Of a stretch of DNA of 36,475 bases, positions 27,326-35,099 are shown one piece after another. Under the pieces are notes generated by a model, which saw nothing but the letters and a program-made list of their open reading frames with translations, did no database searches and was not told the origin of the DNA. The stretch comes from Kiloniellales bacterium (GTDB lineage Bacteria; Pseudomonadota; Alphaproteobacteria; Kiloniellales; JAKSBE01): positions 1-36,475 of the forward strand of contig JANQGU010000371.1 in assembly GCA_028282935.1 (NCBI GenBank), written 5' to 3'. A program made the position numbers and the translations under genes. Numbering within the stretch: position 1 is the stretch's first letter; every line of letters begins with the position of its first letter.

Positions 27326-28557
27326 CCGGGGTGCTCGAGGTCCTGGTGGTGCTTCTGGTGGCCCGGATCTTCGGGCGGATCGCGATCGCCTGCCATCAGT
27401 CGTCCTCGATCGGCGAGATCCTGGCCGGCGTGGTCCTGGCCCTGGCGCTGGTCAGCCTGCCGGTCGAGCTGCCCTGGCTCGCCGGGCTGAGGGGCAGCGA
27501 GGCGGTCGAGCTGATCGGCGAGGCCGGGATCTTCCTGCTTCTCCTGCTGACCGGCATCGAGATGGAGCCCAAGGAGATCGCCGAGCACTCCCGCGAGGCG
27601 GTGATGGTCGCCTGCGGCGGCCTGCTGCTGCCCCTGGCGCTGGGCTGCCTCCTCGGCTGGATGGTCCTGCCGCCCTCCGACCTGAAGCAGGGCCAGGCCC
27701 TGATTCTCGGCATCGGCCTGTCGATCTCGGCGATCCCGGTGGCCGCCAAGGTCTTCATGGAACTCGGCCTGCTGCATCAGGCGGTCGGCGAGATCGTGAT
27801 CGCCGCCGCGGTGATCGACGACATCCTGGGGCTGGTCCTGCTGGCGGTCGCCAGCCATCTGATCATCCACGGCGACCTGCCGGACATCACGGCGCTGCTG
27901 CTGCTCTTGGCCTCGGTCGGGGTCTTCTTCGCGGTCGCGATCGGGCTCGGCCGCTTCGTCTACGCGCCGCTGTGGCGCCGGCTTCCGGCCAACCAGGGCG
28001 GCGCCATGAGCCTGACCGTGCTGCTGCTGCTCGCCCTGGCGCTGGGTTTCCTGGCCGAGCTGCTGGGCCTGCACTTCGTCCTCGGGCCCTTCGTCGCCGG
28101 TCTCTTCTTCGAGAGGCAACAGGTCGGCGTCGAGGTCTACGAGCGGGTCAAGTCGGTGGTCGGGACCGTGACCTCGGCCGTCGCGGGCCCGGTCTTCTTC
28201 GCCTGGATCGGACTGCAGCTCGACCTCGACGCCTTCGCCACGGTGCCAGGGTTCCTCGCCGCCCTGATCGCGCTGGCCTTCCTGGGCAAGCTGATCGGTG
28301 CCGGGCTCCCGGCCTATTGGTGCGGGCTTGGGCCGCGCCACGCCCTGGCCATCGGGATCGGCCTCAGCGGCCGCGGCGCGGTGGAGCTGGTGATCGCCAG
28401 CATCGCCCAGAAATCCGGGCTCTTCGCGGCCGGCGATGGGGCAGACCCGATCGTCGGCAGCCTCTTCTCGGCGCTGGTCATCACCGCCGTGGCGACCACC
28501 CTTGTGGTCCCGATCGCCCTGCGCTGTCTCCTGGGCTGGCGCCGAGGGCCGCCCTGA
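27322..28557 (+). CDS. CPA2-family cation:proton antiporter
   Basis: 411 residues from GTG 27322, overlapping the pncB stop by 4 bp. About 11-12 hydrophobic segments. The paired acidic ion-binding motif AAAVIDDILGL (Asp-Asp) is typical of electrogenic Na+/H+ exchangers of the CPA2 group. SGRGAVELVIA near the C-terminus is another family marker. It probably exchanges Na+ or K+ for H+ at the inner membrane. No TrkA/RCK nucleotide domain is attached, unlike KefB/C. The coupling with pncB is unusual. Confidence 0.9.
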   Translation: MTGVLEVLVVLLVARIFGRIAIACHQSSSIGEILAGVVLALALVSLPVELPWLAGLRGSEAVELIGEAGIFLLLLLTGIEMEPKEIAEHSREAVMVACGGLLLPLALGCLLGWMVLPPSDLKQGQALILGIGLSISAIPVAAKVFMELGLLHQAVGEIVIAAAVIDDILGLVLLAVASHLIIHGDLPDITALLLLLASVGVFFAVAIGLGRFVYAPLWRRLPANQGGAMSLTVLLLLALALGFLAELLGLHFVLGPFVAGLFFERQQVGVEVYERVKSVVGTVTSAVAGPVFFAWIGLQLDLDAFATVPGFLAALIALAFLGKLIGAGLPAYWCGLGPRHALAIGIGLSGRGAVELVIASIAQKSGLFAAGDGADPIVGSLFSALVITAVATTLVVPIALRCLLGWRRGPP

Positions 28558-28574
28558 TCGCCTTTTACCTGCCT

Positions 28575-28596
28575 CGGCAGACAGAGTAGTCTGTCG
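28575..28596. promoter_or_regulatory. Inverted repeat between antiporter and histidine kinase genes
   Basis: CGGCAGAC-AGAGTA-GTCTGTCG (one mismatch, G-U as RNA), 18 bp after the antiporter stop. No T-tract follows. It could be a TetR-type operator for the kinase gene or a 3' hairpin of the antiporter mRNA. Confidence 0.4.
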
Positions 28597-28634
28597 GTTA
28601 CAAGATCGTCCCGAGCAGCAAGCGGATACCGGAT

Positions 28635-30536
28635 ATGTCCTCCGATTCTGCGGCGCCGGAGCATCACTCGAAGGCCCCGGACCCAAAGCCCTCCCTCGTG
28701 ATCGTGCTCGATCCCGAGGGACGCATCGTGTTGATGAACGAGGCCTGCCAGACCCTGACCGGGCGGGAGCAGTCCGAGGTGCGCGGGCGCCCGATCTGGG
28801 ACTGCCTGGTGCCGCCCGAAGAGGCCGGAGCCATGGAGCGCAGCATCGCCGAGCTCCTGCGGAACCACGCCGAGGGCGCGCCCGACTGTGACCTGATCCA
28901 TCGAAACGGCGACCGGCATCGGGTGTCCTGGTCGCACGACCTGCTGCGCGATGCCGCGGGGGACCCGCGGCTGCTGATCTGCACCGGCGTTGATGTCAGC
29001 CTCGAGAGCTCCGCCCGGGCCGAGGCCGAGGAGCGGCAGGCGCGCCTGCGCGCGATCCTCGAAAGCGCCGTCGACGCGATCGTCACCATCAACGACGAGG
29101 GCGTGATCGAGAGCCTCAACCCGGCGACGGAGCGGCTCTTCGGATACCCGGCCGGGGAGATGATCGGCCACAACGTCAGCCTGCTGATGCCCGAGCCGCA
29201 GCGCAGCGCCCACGACGGCTACATCCGCCGCTATCTGGAGACCGGCGAGCGGCGGGTCATCGGGACCGGCCGGGAGGTCCAGGCCCGGCGCAAGGACGGC
29301 AGCACCTTTCCCGCCAGTCTTTCGGTCAGCGAGGTGGTCTTCGACGGCCAGCGGCTCTTCACCGGGATCATCCACGACAACTCGGCCCGCAGGGCGGCCG
29401 AGGAGCAGCTCCACCACGCCCAGAAGATGGAGGCGGTGGGCCAGCTCACCGGTGGCATCGCGCACGATTTCAACAACTTGCTGACGGTGGTGATCGGCAA
29501 TCTGGAGATGCTGGAGACACGGGTCGCCGACGACAAGGCCCGCTCCCTGGTGCGCCAGGCGGAGGAGGCCGCCGAGCTCGGCGCGGACCTGATCGACCGC
29601 CTGTTGACCTTCGCCCGGCGCCGGTCGCTGGAGCCGCAGAGCCTCGACCTCAACGAGCTCATCCTCGGCCTGGGCGACATCCTGCGCCGGGCCCTGGGCG
29701 AGGCCATCGACCTCAGCATCCTGCTCTCGCCCGGTCTCTGGCAGGTCCGCAGCGATCAGGGACAGCTCGAGAACGCTTTGCTGAACCTCTGTCTCAACGC
29801 CCGCGACGCCCTGGGGACGGGGGGGCGGGTGACGATCGAGGCGGCGAACGCCGAACTGGACGGCGAGGCCACCGCCGGCGATCCGGAGGTCAGGCCCGGC
29901 AGCTACGTCCGGCTCTCGGTCGCGGACGACGGTCCCGGGATGCCGCCGGAGGTGCGCGCCCGGGCCTTCGAGCCCTTCTTCACGACCAAGGAGCCCGGCG
30001 TGGGCACCGGCCTCGGGCTCAGCATGGTCTACGGCTTCGCCAAGCAGTCGGGAGGCTTCGCCAGGATCGCCAGCGAGCCGGGCTCCGGGACCACCGTCAG
30101 CCTCTTCCTGCCGCGCTGGGAAGGGGCGCTCAGCGAGACACTGGCCGAGGACGCCGGGGCCGAAGACCTGCGGGGACGAGGCGAGACCATTCTCGTGGTC
30201 GAGGACGATGCCCGGGTCCGCCAGCTCTCGGTCCAGCGCCTGACGTCGCTGGGGTATCGGGTCCGGGAGGCCGGCAGCGGGCAGGCCGCCCTGGATGCCC
30301 TGGAGGCGCACGACGGCATCGCGCTGCTCTTCACCGACATCGTCATGCCGGGCGGCATGACCGGACGCGAGCTGGCAGCGGCGGTCCGGGAGAAGCACCC
30401 GGATGTGAAGGTTCTCTACACCTCGGGCTATGCGGCGCAGTGCGGTGCCCTAGGTCCCGGCGAGGCCGTGCTGCCGAAGCCCTATCGAACGTCAGAGCTG
30501 GCGATCCAGTTGAGACGGATCCTGGAAGCGGACTGA
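28635..30536 (+). CDS. Hybrid sensor histidine kinase with FixL-like heme PAS domain
   Basis: 633 residues: PAS1 (about 20-125), PAS2 (about 138-252), HisKA with phospho-acceptor His277 in [11 protein letters not shown], HATPase (G boxes [14 protein letters not shown]), and a C-terminal receiver with Asp568 in [12 protein letters not shown]2 carries the FixL signature [16 protein letters not shown] and VIGTGREV. His193 aligns with the heme-ligating His and Arg213 with the ligand-sensing Arg of FixL. There are no membrane segments, as in Bradyrhizobium FixL. I infer an oxygen or redox sensor; heme binding is untested. It is convergent with the response regulator 11 bp away. Confidence 0.93.
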   Translation: MSSDSAAPEHHSKAPDPKPSLVIVLDPEGRIVLMNEACQTLTGREQSEVRGRPIWDCLVPPEEAGAMERSIAELLRNHAEGAPDCDLIHRNGDRHRVSWSHDLLRDAAGDPRLLICTGVDVSLESSARAEAEERQARLRAILESAVDAIVTINDEGVIESLNPATERLFGYPAGEMIGHNVSLLMPEPQRSAHDGYIRRYLETGERRVIGTGREVQARRKDGSTFPASLSVSEVVFDGQRLFTGIIHDNSARRAAEEQLHHAQKMEAVGQLTGGIAHDFNNLLTVVIGNLEMLETRVADDKARSLVRQAEEAAELGADLIDRLLTFARRRSLEPQSLDLNELILGLGDILRRALGEAIDLSILLSPGLWQVRSDQGQLENALLNLCLNARDALGTGGRVTIEAANAELDGEATAGDPEVRPGSYVRLSVADDGPGMPPEVRARAFEPFFTTKEPGVGTGLGLSMVYGFAKQSGGFARIASEPGSGTTVSLFLPRWEGALSETLAEDAGAEDLRGRGETILVVEDDARVRQLSVQRLTSLGYRVREAGSGQAALDALEAHDGIALLFTDIVMPGGMTGRELAAAVREKHPDVKVLYTSGYAAQCGALGPGEAVLPKPYRTSELAIQLRRILEAD

Positions 30537-30547
30537 AGGCCCGGGGA

Positions 30548-31282
30548 TCAGGTCGCGGCGACCTCGGGCGTGAAGATGTAGCCGATGCCGCGCACGGTCT
30601 TGATCAGGGACGGGTTCTTGGGGTCGGCCTCGATCTTCTTGCGCAGCCGTCCGACCTGGGTGTCGATGCTGCGGTCGAAGGGGCTCCAGTCCCGGCCGCG
30701 CAGCTTGTCCATGAGCTGGTCACGGTTGAGCGGGCGGTTCGGGGCCTGAAGGAAGGCCAGCAGAAGGTTGAACTCGCCGGTGGTCAGCTCGACCTCGGCG
30801 CCCCCGGCGTCCCGCAGCTCGCGCCGCCGTGGATCGAGGGTCCAGCCGGCGAAGGCCAGCCGGCCCGCCTCCGTCGCGGCACCGACGGCCTCGGCGTCGG
30901 GCTTGGAGGCCGCGACGCTCCGACGCAGGACGGCCCGGATTCGCGCCAGGACCTCGCGCAGATGGAAGGGCTTCGCGATGTAGTCGTCGGCGCCGACCTC
31001 GAGGCCGACGATGCGGTCCAGCATCTCGCCCTTGCCGGTGATCATGATCACCGGGACGCTGGACTGCCGGCGCAGTTCGCGCAGCAGGGTCAGGCCGTCC
31101 TCGCCCGGGATCTTCAGGTCCAGCAGGATCAGGTCGATCTCGGCGGCCGCCATCTCCCCGCGGAGCTGCTCGCCGTTCTCCGCGAGGCTGACCGCGAAGC
31201 CCTCCTCCGTGAGGTAGGAGGCCAGCATCTCCCGGATCCGTCGGTCGTCGTCGACGACCAGTATGCGTCCCGGCGTTTCCAT
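30548..31282 (-). CDS. OmpR-family response regulator
   Basis: 244 residues. Receiver domain with the acidic pocket VVDDD, phospho-acceptor Asp55 in LILLDLKIP, and conserved Thr and Lys in MITGKGEM and YIAKPFH. A C-terminal winged helix follows (about 150-235: ELTTGEFNLLLAFLQAPNRP, DRSIDTQVGRLRKKIE and TVRGIGYIF). It is encoded opposite the hybrid kinase and may be its partner, but FixL's usual partner FixJ has a LuxR-type output, so pairing is uncertain. The name-giving relative cannot be decided from sequence. Confidence 0.93.
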   Translation of the reverse strand: METPGRILVVDDDRRIREMLASYLTEEGFAVSLAENGEQLRGEMAAAEIDLILLDLKIPGEDGLTLLRELRRQSSVPVIMITGKGEMLDRIVGLEVGADDYIAKPFHLREVLARIRAVLRRSVAASKPDAEAVGAATEAGRLAFAGWTLDPRRRELRDAGGAEVELTTGEFNLLLAFLQAPNRPLNRDQLMDKLRGRDWSPFDRSIDTQVGRLRKKIEADPKNPSLIKTVRGIGYIFTPEVAAT

Positions 31283-31532
31283 GACACCCGGTGTTCAGGT
31301 TCCCCTCGGTCCCGGGAGCCTTGCGAGGCCCGTTCGAGCGCCGTCGCAGCCTCCCGGCCGACGCTGTCCCTTCTCAGTAGCATGAAGTTGCGCAGTGATA
31401 CAAAAAACCGCTGTTCCCTCGGCCGGAGTCGGGCACACTGTCGGCTCCAGGGTGATGCGCCGCTGCGGCATCGGGGCGCTGGGTCTCGGCCGCGCGGGCG
31501 CCAGCGCAGGACCCACGACTTGGGAGGTGCCG

Positions 31533-31757
31533 ATGCCCGATCGATCCCGAGATGTCGAGAAAGCCAAGGCCTGGTCGAAGATGAAGGCCGCGGTTCGCGC
31601 CTATGCTCACGATCCCTCCGGGAACAACATAGGCGAGGTGGAGTCGGCCTGCGGGCGCCTGCGCCGGGCCGAGACCGACTCCTTGCTGGAGCGCGGCCGG
31701 GCCGGCGAGGAGCCTCGCGGCCCTCAGCCGAACCGGAGCGGTCCCTCGAAGGACTGA
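31533..31757 (+). CDS. Small charged hypothetical protein, 74 residues
   Basis: Starts MPDRSRDVEKAKAWSKMKAA, helical and basic at the start, with a Pro/Gly/Arg-rich disordered tail. GGGAGG six bases before ATG 31533 fixes the start although the frame is open from 31395. It lies between the response regulator and the FixK-like gene. I do not recognise the family. Confidence 0.7.
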   Translation: MPDRSRDVEKAKAWSKMKAAVRAYAHDPSGNNIGEVESACGRLRRAETDSLLERGRAGEEPRGPQPNRSGPSKD

Positions 31758-31876
31758 CGCCGATCCGCTAGGGGCGGACGTCATGTCACGCTTCGTTACA
31801 AAGCGTTGCACTTTGGTGCCGAGTATCCGGCCCGCCGACATACGGCGGTGACGCAAGCCTGTTTTCCTAGAGACCT

Positions 31877-31907
31877 GGGGAAGGCCTGCGCTGCGGGCCT
31901 CTTCCCC
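31877..31907 (+). other. Stable hairpin in the leader of the FixK-like gene
   Basis: GGGGAAG/CTTCCCC (31877-31883 and 31901-31907) with an inner GCC/GGC pair, ending 26 bp before ATG 31934. No T-run follows, so it is more likely an mRNA leader structure than a terminator of the upstream 74-residue gene. Confidence 0.45.
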
Positions 31908-31933
31908 GACCGGGTTTCAATGGGGAGGACAGG

Positions 31934-32656
31934 ATGCTGGCGTTGAAGACGCAGGACGTCACGCGCTCCAGCGGGGCGCGCAGGACCGGATTTACCGAGG
32001 GGCTGCCAGGCGGATCCCTGGAAGATCTGTTCCTGGCTTCGGTCCGCAAGTCGGTCGCCCCGCGCGAGATCGTCGTCTGCGAGGGCGACAGCAGCGAGAG
32101 CGTCTTCGAGGTCGTCGAGGGCGTGGTCAAGCTCTACAAGCTCACGCCGGACGGCCGGCGCCAGGTGACCGGCTTCGTCTACCCGGGGCAGCTTTTCGGC
32201 CTGTCGCTGCAGGGCGCCTGCATTTACACCGCCGAGGCGGTCACGCGGGTCACCGTCGTGCTTTACCCGCGGACCAAGCTGGACCACCTGGCGGCCCGGG
32301 TGCCCGGCCTGGCCCAGCGGCTGCTGTCACTGGCGACCCGGGAGCTGATCACGGCGCAGGAGCAGATGCTCCTGCTCGGCCGCAAGACCGCCGTGGAGAA
32401 GATCGCCTCCTTCCTGGTAGCCCAGGCCGCCGACGCCGTCGCCCGCGGCGGCGACGGCGGCAGCCTCTACCTGCCGATGACCCGCGCCGATATCGGCGAC
32501 TACCTCGGCCTGACCACGGAGACCGTGAGCCGTGTCTTCAAGCCGCTGAAGGAGCACGGAATCGTCTCCCTGAGGCAGCAGAAATATGTGGTGATCCATG
32601 ATCATGCGACGCTCATCGATCTGGCGAACGGCAACTTGCATGGCTTCGAATACTGA
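31934..32656 (+). CDS. CRP/FNR-family transcriptional regulator, FixK-like
   Basis: 240 residues. Cyclic-nucleotide-binding-like beta-roll (about 30-150: APREIVVCEGDSSESVFEVV), dimerisation helix, then a Crp-type helix-turn-helix (TRADIGDYLGLTTETVSRVF). The recognition helix has E-x-x-S-R, the FNR/FixK residues that read TTGA half-sites. No N-terminal cysteine cluster is present, so it does not itself carry an FeS oxygen sensor. GGGGAGG precedes ATG 31934. It is the natural candidate to bind the five TTGAY-N4-RTCAA-type boxes in this window. Confidence 0.93.
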   Translation: MLALKTQDVTRSSGARRTGFTEGLPGGSLEDLFLASVRKSVAPREIVVCEGDSSESVFEVVEGVVKLYKLTPDGRRQVTGFVYPGQLFGLSLQGACIYTAEAVTRVTVVLYPRTKLDHLAARVPGLAQRLLSLATRELITAQEQMLLLGRKTAVEKIASFLVAQAADAVARGGDGGSLYLPMTRADIGDYLGLTTETVSRVFKPLKEHGIVSLRQQKYVVIHDHATLIDLANGNLHGFEY

Positions 32657-32689
32657 GACCTTGAGGCGAGCGGCGGTGGGGTGGAGCGC

Positions 32690-33298
32690 ATGAACATGCT
32701 GCACGAGGCCTTCGACCCGGACCCCTCCGACCTCGACCTTCGCCGGGGACGCCGCTCCCTCGCATTCCGCCGCGCCGGCCTGCCGCAAGGCCCCCTGTCT
32801 TGGCCCCGGCGGCGGGCCGTTCTGGCCGCCTTTGGCGACCGGCTTCGGCTCGAAAGCGCCCTGCTCGCTCTGCCGCGCCTGGGCTTCGACCTTGCCGGCT
32901 TCGGCGTCCTCGGGACCCCGGCGGCCTTCGAGGTCTTGCTTGCCGGCCGCTTCCAGGCCGCGCCGACCGGCGGCCAGGAGCCCGTCCTGGTCCTCGGCGA
33001 TTGCTTCGCGGACCCCGGCGGCCCGCCCGCCGTCACTAAGGCCCTGTCGAGGCTGCCGGCGAAATCGGAGGCGACGGCCTTCCTGGTCTCCGGCGGCTGG
33101 CCGCTGCCGCTTGCGGCGGAGCCGGGCGACGCTTGCGCCTCCCGGGACTGGTTCCGCCTGCTCGCCCCCGCTCAGGGCCGGCCGGCGATCCTTCTGGGCT
33201 TGCGCCTGCTGGACGGCCAGTCGGCCGCCTTCGTTTGCCGGACCTTGCTGGCGCTCACCGACGGCCCGGTCGAGCTTCTGGATCTCAAGGTTTCCTGA
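32690..33298 (+). CDS. Hypothetical protein, 202 residues
   Basis: Starts MNMLHEAFDPDPSDLDLRRG; a GTG at 32681 is the alternative start. Rich in Leu, Ala, Arg and Pro, no signal peptide or clear membrane helix, probably alpha/beta (EPVLVLGDCFADPGG, ATAFLVSGGWPLPL). Codon use is typical of the genome and the start is 33 bp after the FixK-like stop, so it is probably co-transcribed. Function is unknown. The FNR-type box at 33334 follows its stop. Confidence 0.7.
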   Translation: MNMLHEAFDPDPSDLDLRRGRRSLAFRRAGLPQGPLSWPRRRAVLAAFGDRLRLESALLALPRLGFDLAGFGVLGTPAAFEVLLAGRFQAAPTGGQEPVLVLGDCFADPGGPPAVTKALSRLPAKSEATAFLVSGGWPLPLAAEPGDACASRDWFRLLAPAQGRPAILLGLRLLDGQSAAFVCRTLLALTDGPVELLDLKVS

Positions 33299-33333
33299 TC
33301 CGCTCTTCATCCGCCGCACCCGGCGCCGGCACC

Positions 33334-33347
33334 TTGACGTGGGTCAA
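33334..33347. promoter_or_regulatory. FNR/FixK-type box upstream of the 110-residue gene
   Basis: TTGAC-GTGG-GTCAA, a symmetric match. Its centre is about 93 bp before ATG 33434, leaving room for a class II activated promoter. Confidence 0.75.
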
Positions 33348-33433
33348 TGAGGTGCCCGGCGTGCCGGTGTTCCCTGAGTGCCAGCAGTCGTTTCGTCGTG
33401 CTTCGGTAGAGGCAGATCGGTCCTGGGGGAAGG

Positions 33434-33766
33434 ATGGCCGAGAGCGGCAAGGGCGCCGATTTGAAGGAGATCCTTCGTGACCCGACCCGGGTGTTCCGTC
33501 AGCCCGAGGACGTGCTGCTGCACCCGGAGCTGGATCGGGAAGCGAAGATCGCCATCCTGCGCTGGTGGGAGCGCCACGACCGCGAGGCCCTGGCCCGAGA
33601 GTCCCGGGCGCCGGACGGCGAGCCCCTGCGCCTGATGCGCATCATCCGTGCCCTGAACGCCCTGCTGCACGACCGGAACCTCGACGGTGAAACCGGAGAG
33701 AGTGAGGCCGGAGAGGGCGATGGATTGGAGCCGCAAGCCCGGCCCTCGAAGGAAGACCAAGCCTAG
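33434..33766 (+). CDS. Small acidic hypothetical protein, 110 residues
   Basis: Core segment RQPEDVLLHPELDREAKIAI followed by LRWWERHDREALARES. The Arg-Trp-Trp and HPELDRE features look conserved-protein-like, but I cannot name a family. The tail is acidic and disordered. No membrane segment. GGGGGAAGG lies directly before ATG 33434. The upstream FNR-type box suggests low-oxygen induction. Confidence 0.75.
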   Translation: MAESGKGADLKEILRDPTRVFRQPEDVLLHPELDREAKIAILRWWERHDREALARESRAPDGEPLRLMRIIRALNALLHDRNLDGETGESEAGEGDGLEPQARPSKEDQA

Positions 33767-33845
33767 CGTCTCGGCGGCCGCGACTCTGGCGCAGGCGGGC
33801 GAACCTCGGCGCGACGGCCGGCGGTTGGGACCGACGGAGCCGCTC

Positions 33846-34253
33846 TCAGAGCCGCTCCGCCTCCATGTCCTCCAGGGCGTAGCCGTGCTGGGTCAAGGCT
33901 TCCTCGAGGTAGTCGCTGAGCAGCGGGATGCCCAGGAGGTAGCTCGCCGTGTGGTCGCTGCGGGCGTTGCGGGCTTCCGTCAGCGCCTGGTCCCATTCCT
34001 CCACGGTGAAGTCGCCGCGGCCGAGCCAGGTCAGGGCGACGAGGTTGATCTGCTCCTCCTCGTTGAGGGCGCCAATGAACTCCGAGACCTCGTCGTAGGT
34101 CGGGTCCTCGCCGTAGTCCTGCACCAGCTCGTCGACTTCCTCGTCGACGGCATTGGCTTCCGTTGCCTCTTCCCCGACATCGATCTGGGCGTCGAACTCG
34201 CGCGACTTGGCGATGACGAAGAAGACCTTGTCCGGTGCAATCGCGATGTTCAC
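33846..34253 (-). CDS. DUF3775 family protein
   Basis: 135 residues, acidic, with the family pattern APDKVFFVIAKSREFDAQID and INLVALTWLGRGDFTVEEWD. Its function is not established. I chose GTG 34253 because GAGGAG lies six bases upstream; the longer frame starts at a TTG (34274) without a good ribosome site. Its promoter region contains the two FNR-type boxes also facing uspA. Confidence 0.85.
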   Translation of the reverse strand: MNIAIAPDKVFFVIAKSREFDAQIDVGEEATEANAVDEEVDELVQDYGEDPTYDEVSEFIGALNEEEQINLVALTWLGRGDFTVEEWDQALTEARNARSDHTASYLLGIPLLSDYLEEALTQHGYALEDMEAERL

Positions 34254-34395
34254 GGCTCGCTCCTCGATTCCCAACGCCGACCGTCCCGTCCTTCAGGTTC
34301 CGCTGCCCGGCCGTCCTTCCTTTCCGGCCGCGGTCCCGCGTCCTCAAGACGTCGACGGTCTCTCGTCAGTCTCCCTCCGGCCCGGTCCGGGCGCC

Positions 34396-34409
34396 TTGAT
34401 CTGAGTCAG
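34396..34409. promoter_or_regulatory. FNR/FixK-type box 1 (DUF3775-uspA region)
   Basis: TTGAT-CTGA-GTCAG, with one half-site weaker than in the other boxes. Its centre is about 150 bp from the DUF3775 start and 28 bp from the centre of the next box. Confidence 0.55.
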
Positions 34410-34423
34410 TCGGGCCCGGACCC

Positions 34424-34437
34424 TTGACGTGCGTCAA
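34424..34437. promoter_or_regulatory. FNR/FixK-type box 2 (uspA promoter)
   Basis: TTGAC-GTGC-GTCAA, fully symmetric. TGATAC lies about 19 bp downstream as a -10 candidate, and the uspA ATG is about 95 bp from the box centre. This is the clearest activated promoter of the set. Confidence 0.78.
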
Positions 34438-34525
34438 GGTCGTGCGCGCCGCGCCGTGATACCCGGAGACTCGGGCTTGAGCCCGCACTTTTCCCTTCTC
34501 CGGCCCCTTCTCCAGGAGGCGCGCC

Positions 34526-35050
34526 ATGTTCAAGACCATCCTCGCGCCGGTCGACGGCTCCGATCACGCGGCCAAGGCGGCGGACCTCGCCGTGGAGCTT
34601 GCCAAGGCCTATGGCGCCAAGCTGATTCTCCTGCACGTCACCCTGCAGGGCGAAGCCCCGACGCAACTGCGCCGGCTCGCCGAGATCGAGCATCTGGTCC
34701 AGGCGGCGCCCGTCGAGCCGGTGCCGGTCGCCAACGTCCCGGCCGGCCTGGGCGCGGCCTTGCGGGGGCTGGAGGAGAACCGGCAATCGCAGGCGATCTA
34801 TCAGGCGCTCGGGCAGCGGATCCTTGACATCGCAGAACGCGCCGCCAGGGCCGGCGACGTCGCCGAGATCGAGACCAGGTTGGTCGTCGGCGATCCGACG
34901 GATCAGATCATCAAGGCGGCCGAGGGATCGGCGGCGGATCTGATCGTGATGGGCAGTCGCGGTCTCGGCGATCTGAAGGGACTGCTTCTCGGCAGCGTGT
35001 CCCACAAGGTCGCAAGCCTCGCGCCCTGCACCTGCATCACGGTGAAGTAG
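34526..35050 (+). CDS. Universal stress protein UspA family
   Basis: 174 residues, single Usp domain: FKTILAPVDGSDHAAKAADL at the start and the ATP-binding loop MGSRGLGDLKGLLLGS near the C-terminus (G-x-x-G pattern kept). AGGAGG precedes ATG 34526. It follows the symmetric FNR-type box. The mgtC-like gene starts 49 bp after the stop, probably in the same operon. Confidence 0.92.
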   Translation: MFKTILAPVDGSDHAAKAADLAVELAKAYGAKLILLHVTLQGEAPTQLRRLAEIEHLVQAAPVEPVPVANVPAGLGAALRGLEENRQSQAIYQALGQRILDIAERAARAGDVAEIETRLVVGDPTDQIIKAAEGSAADLIVMGSRGLGDLKGLLLGSVSHKVASLAPCTCITVK

Positions 35051-35099
35051 GCTTGGACCCAGGGCGGCCTCTAGGAAACGGCGGCCGCGATCCGACAGC

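Noticed and set aside
23368-28557. 1729-codon plus-strand open frame
   Set aside because: The first two thirds are antisense shadow of the Lon-like gene and out-of-frame pncB. Only 27322-28557 (antiporter) is real.
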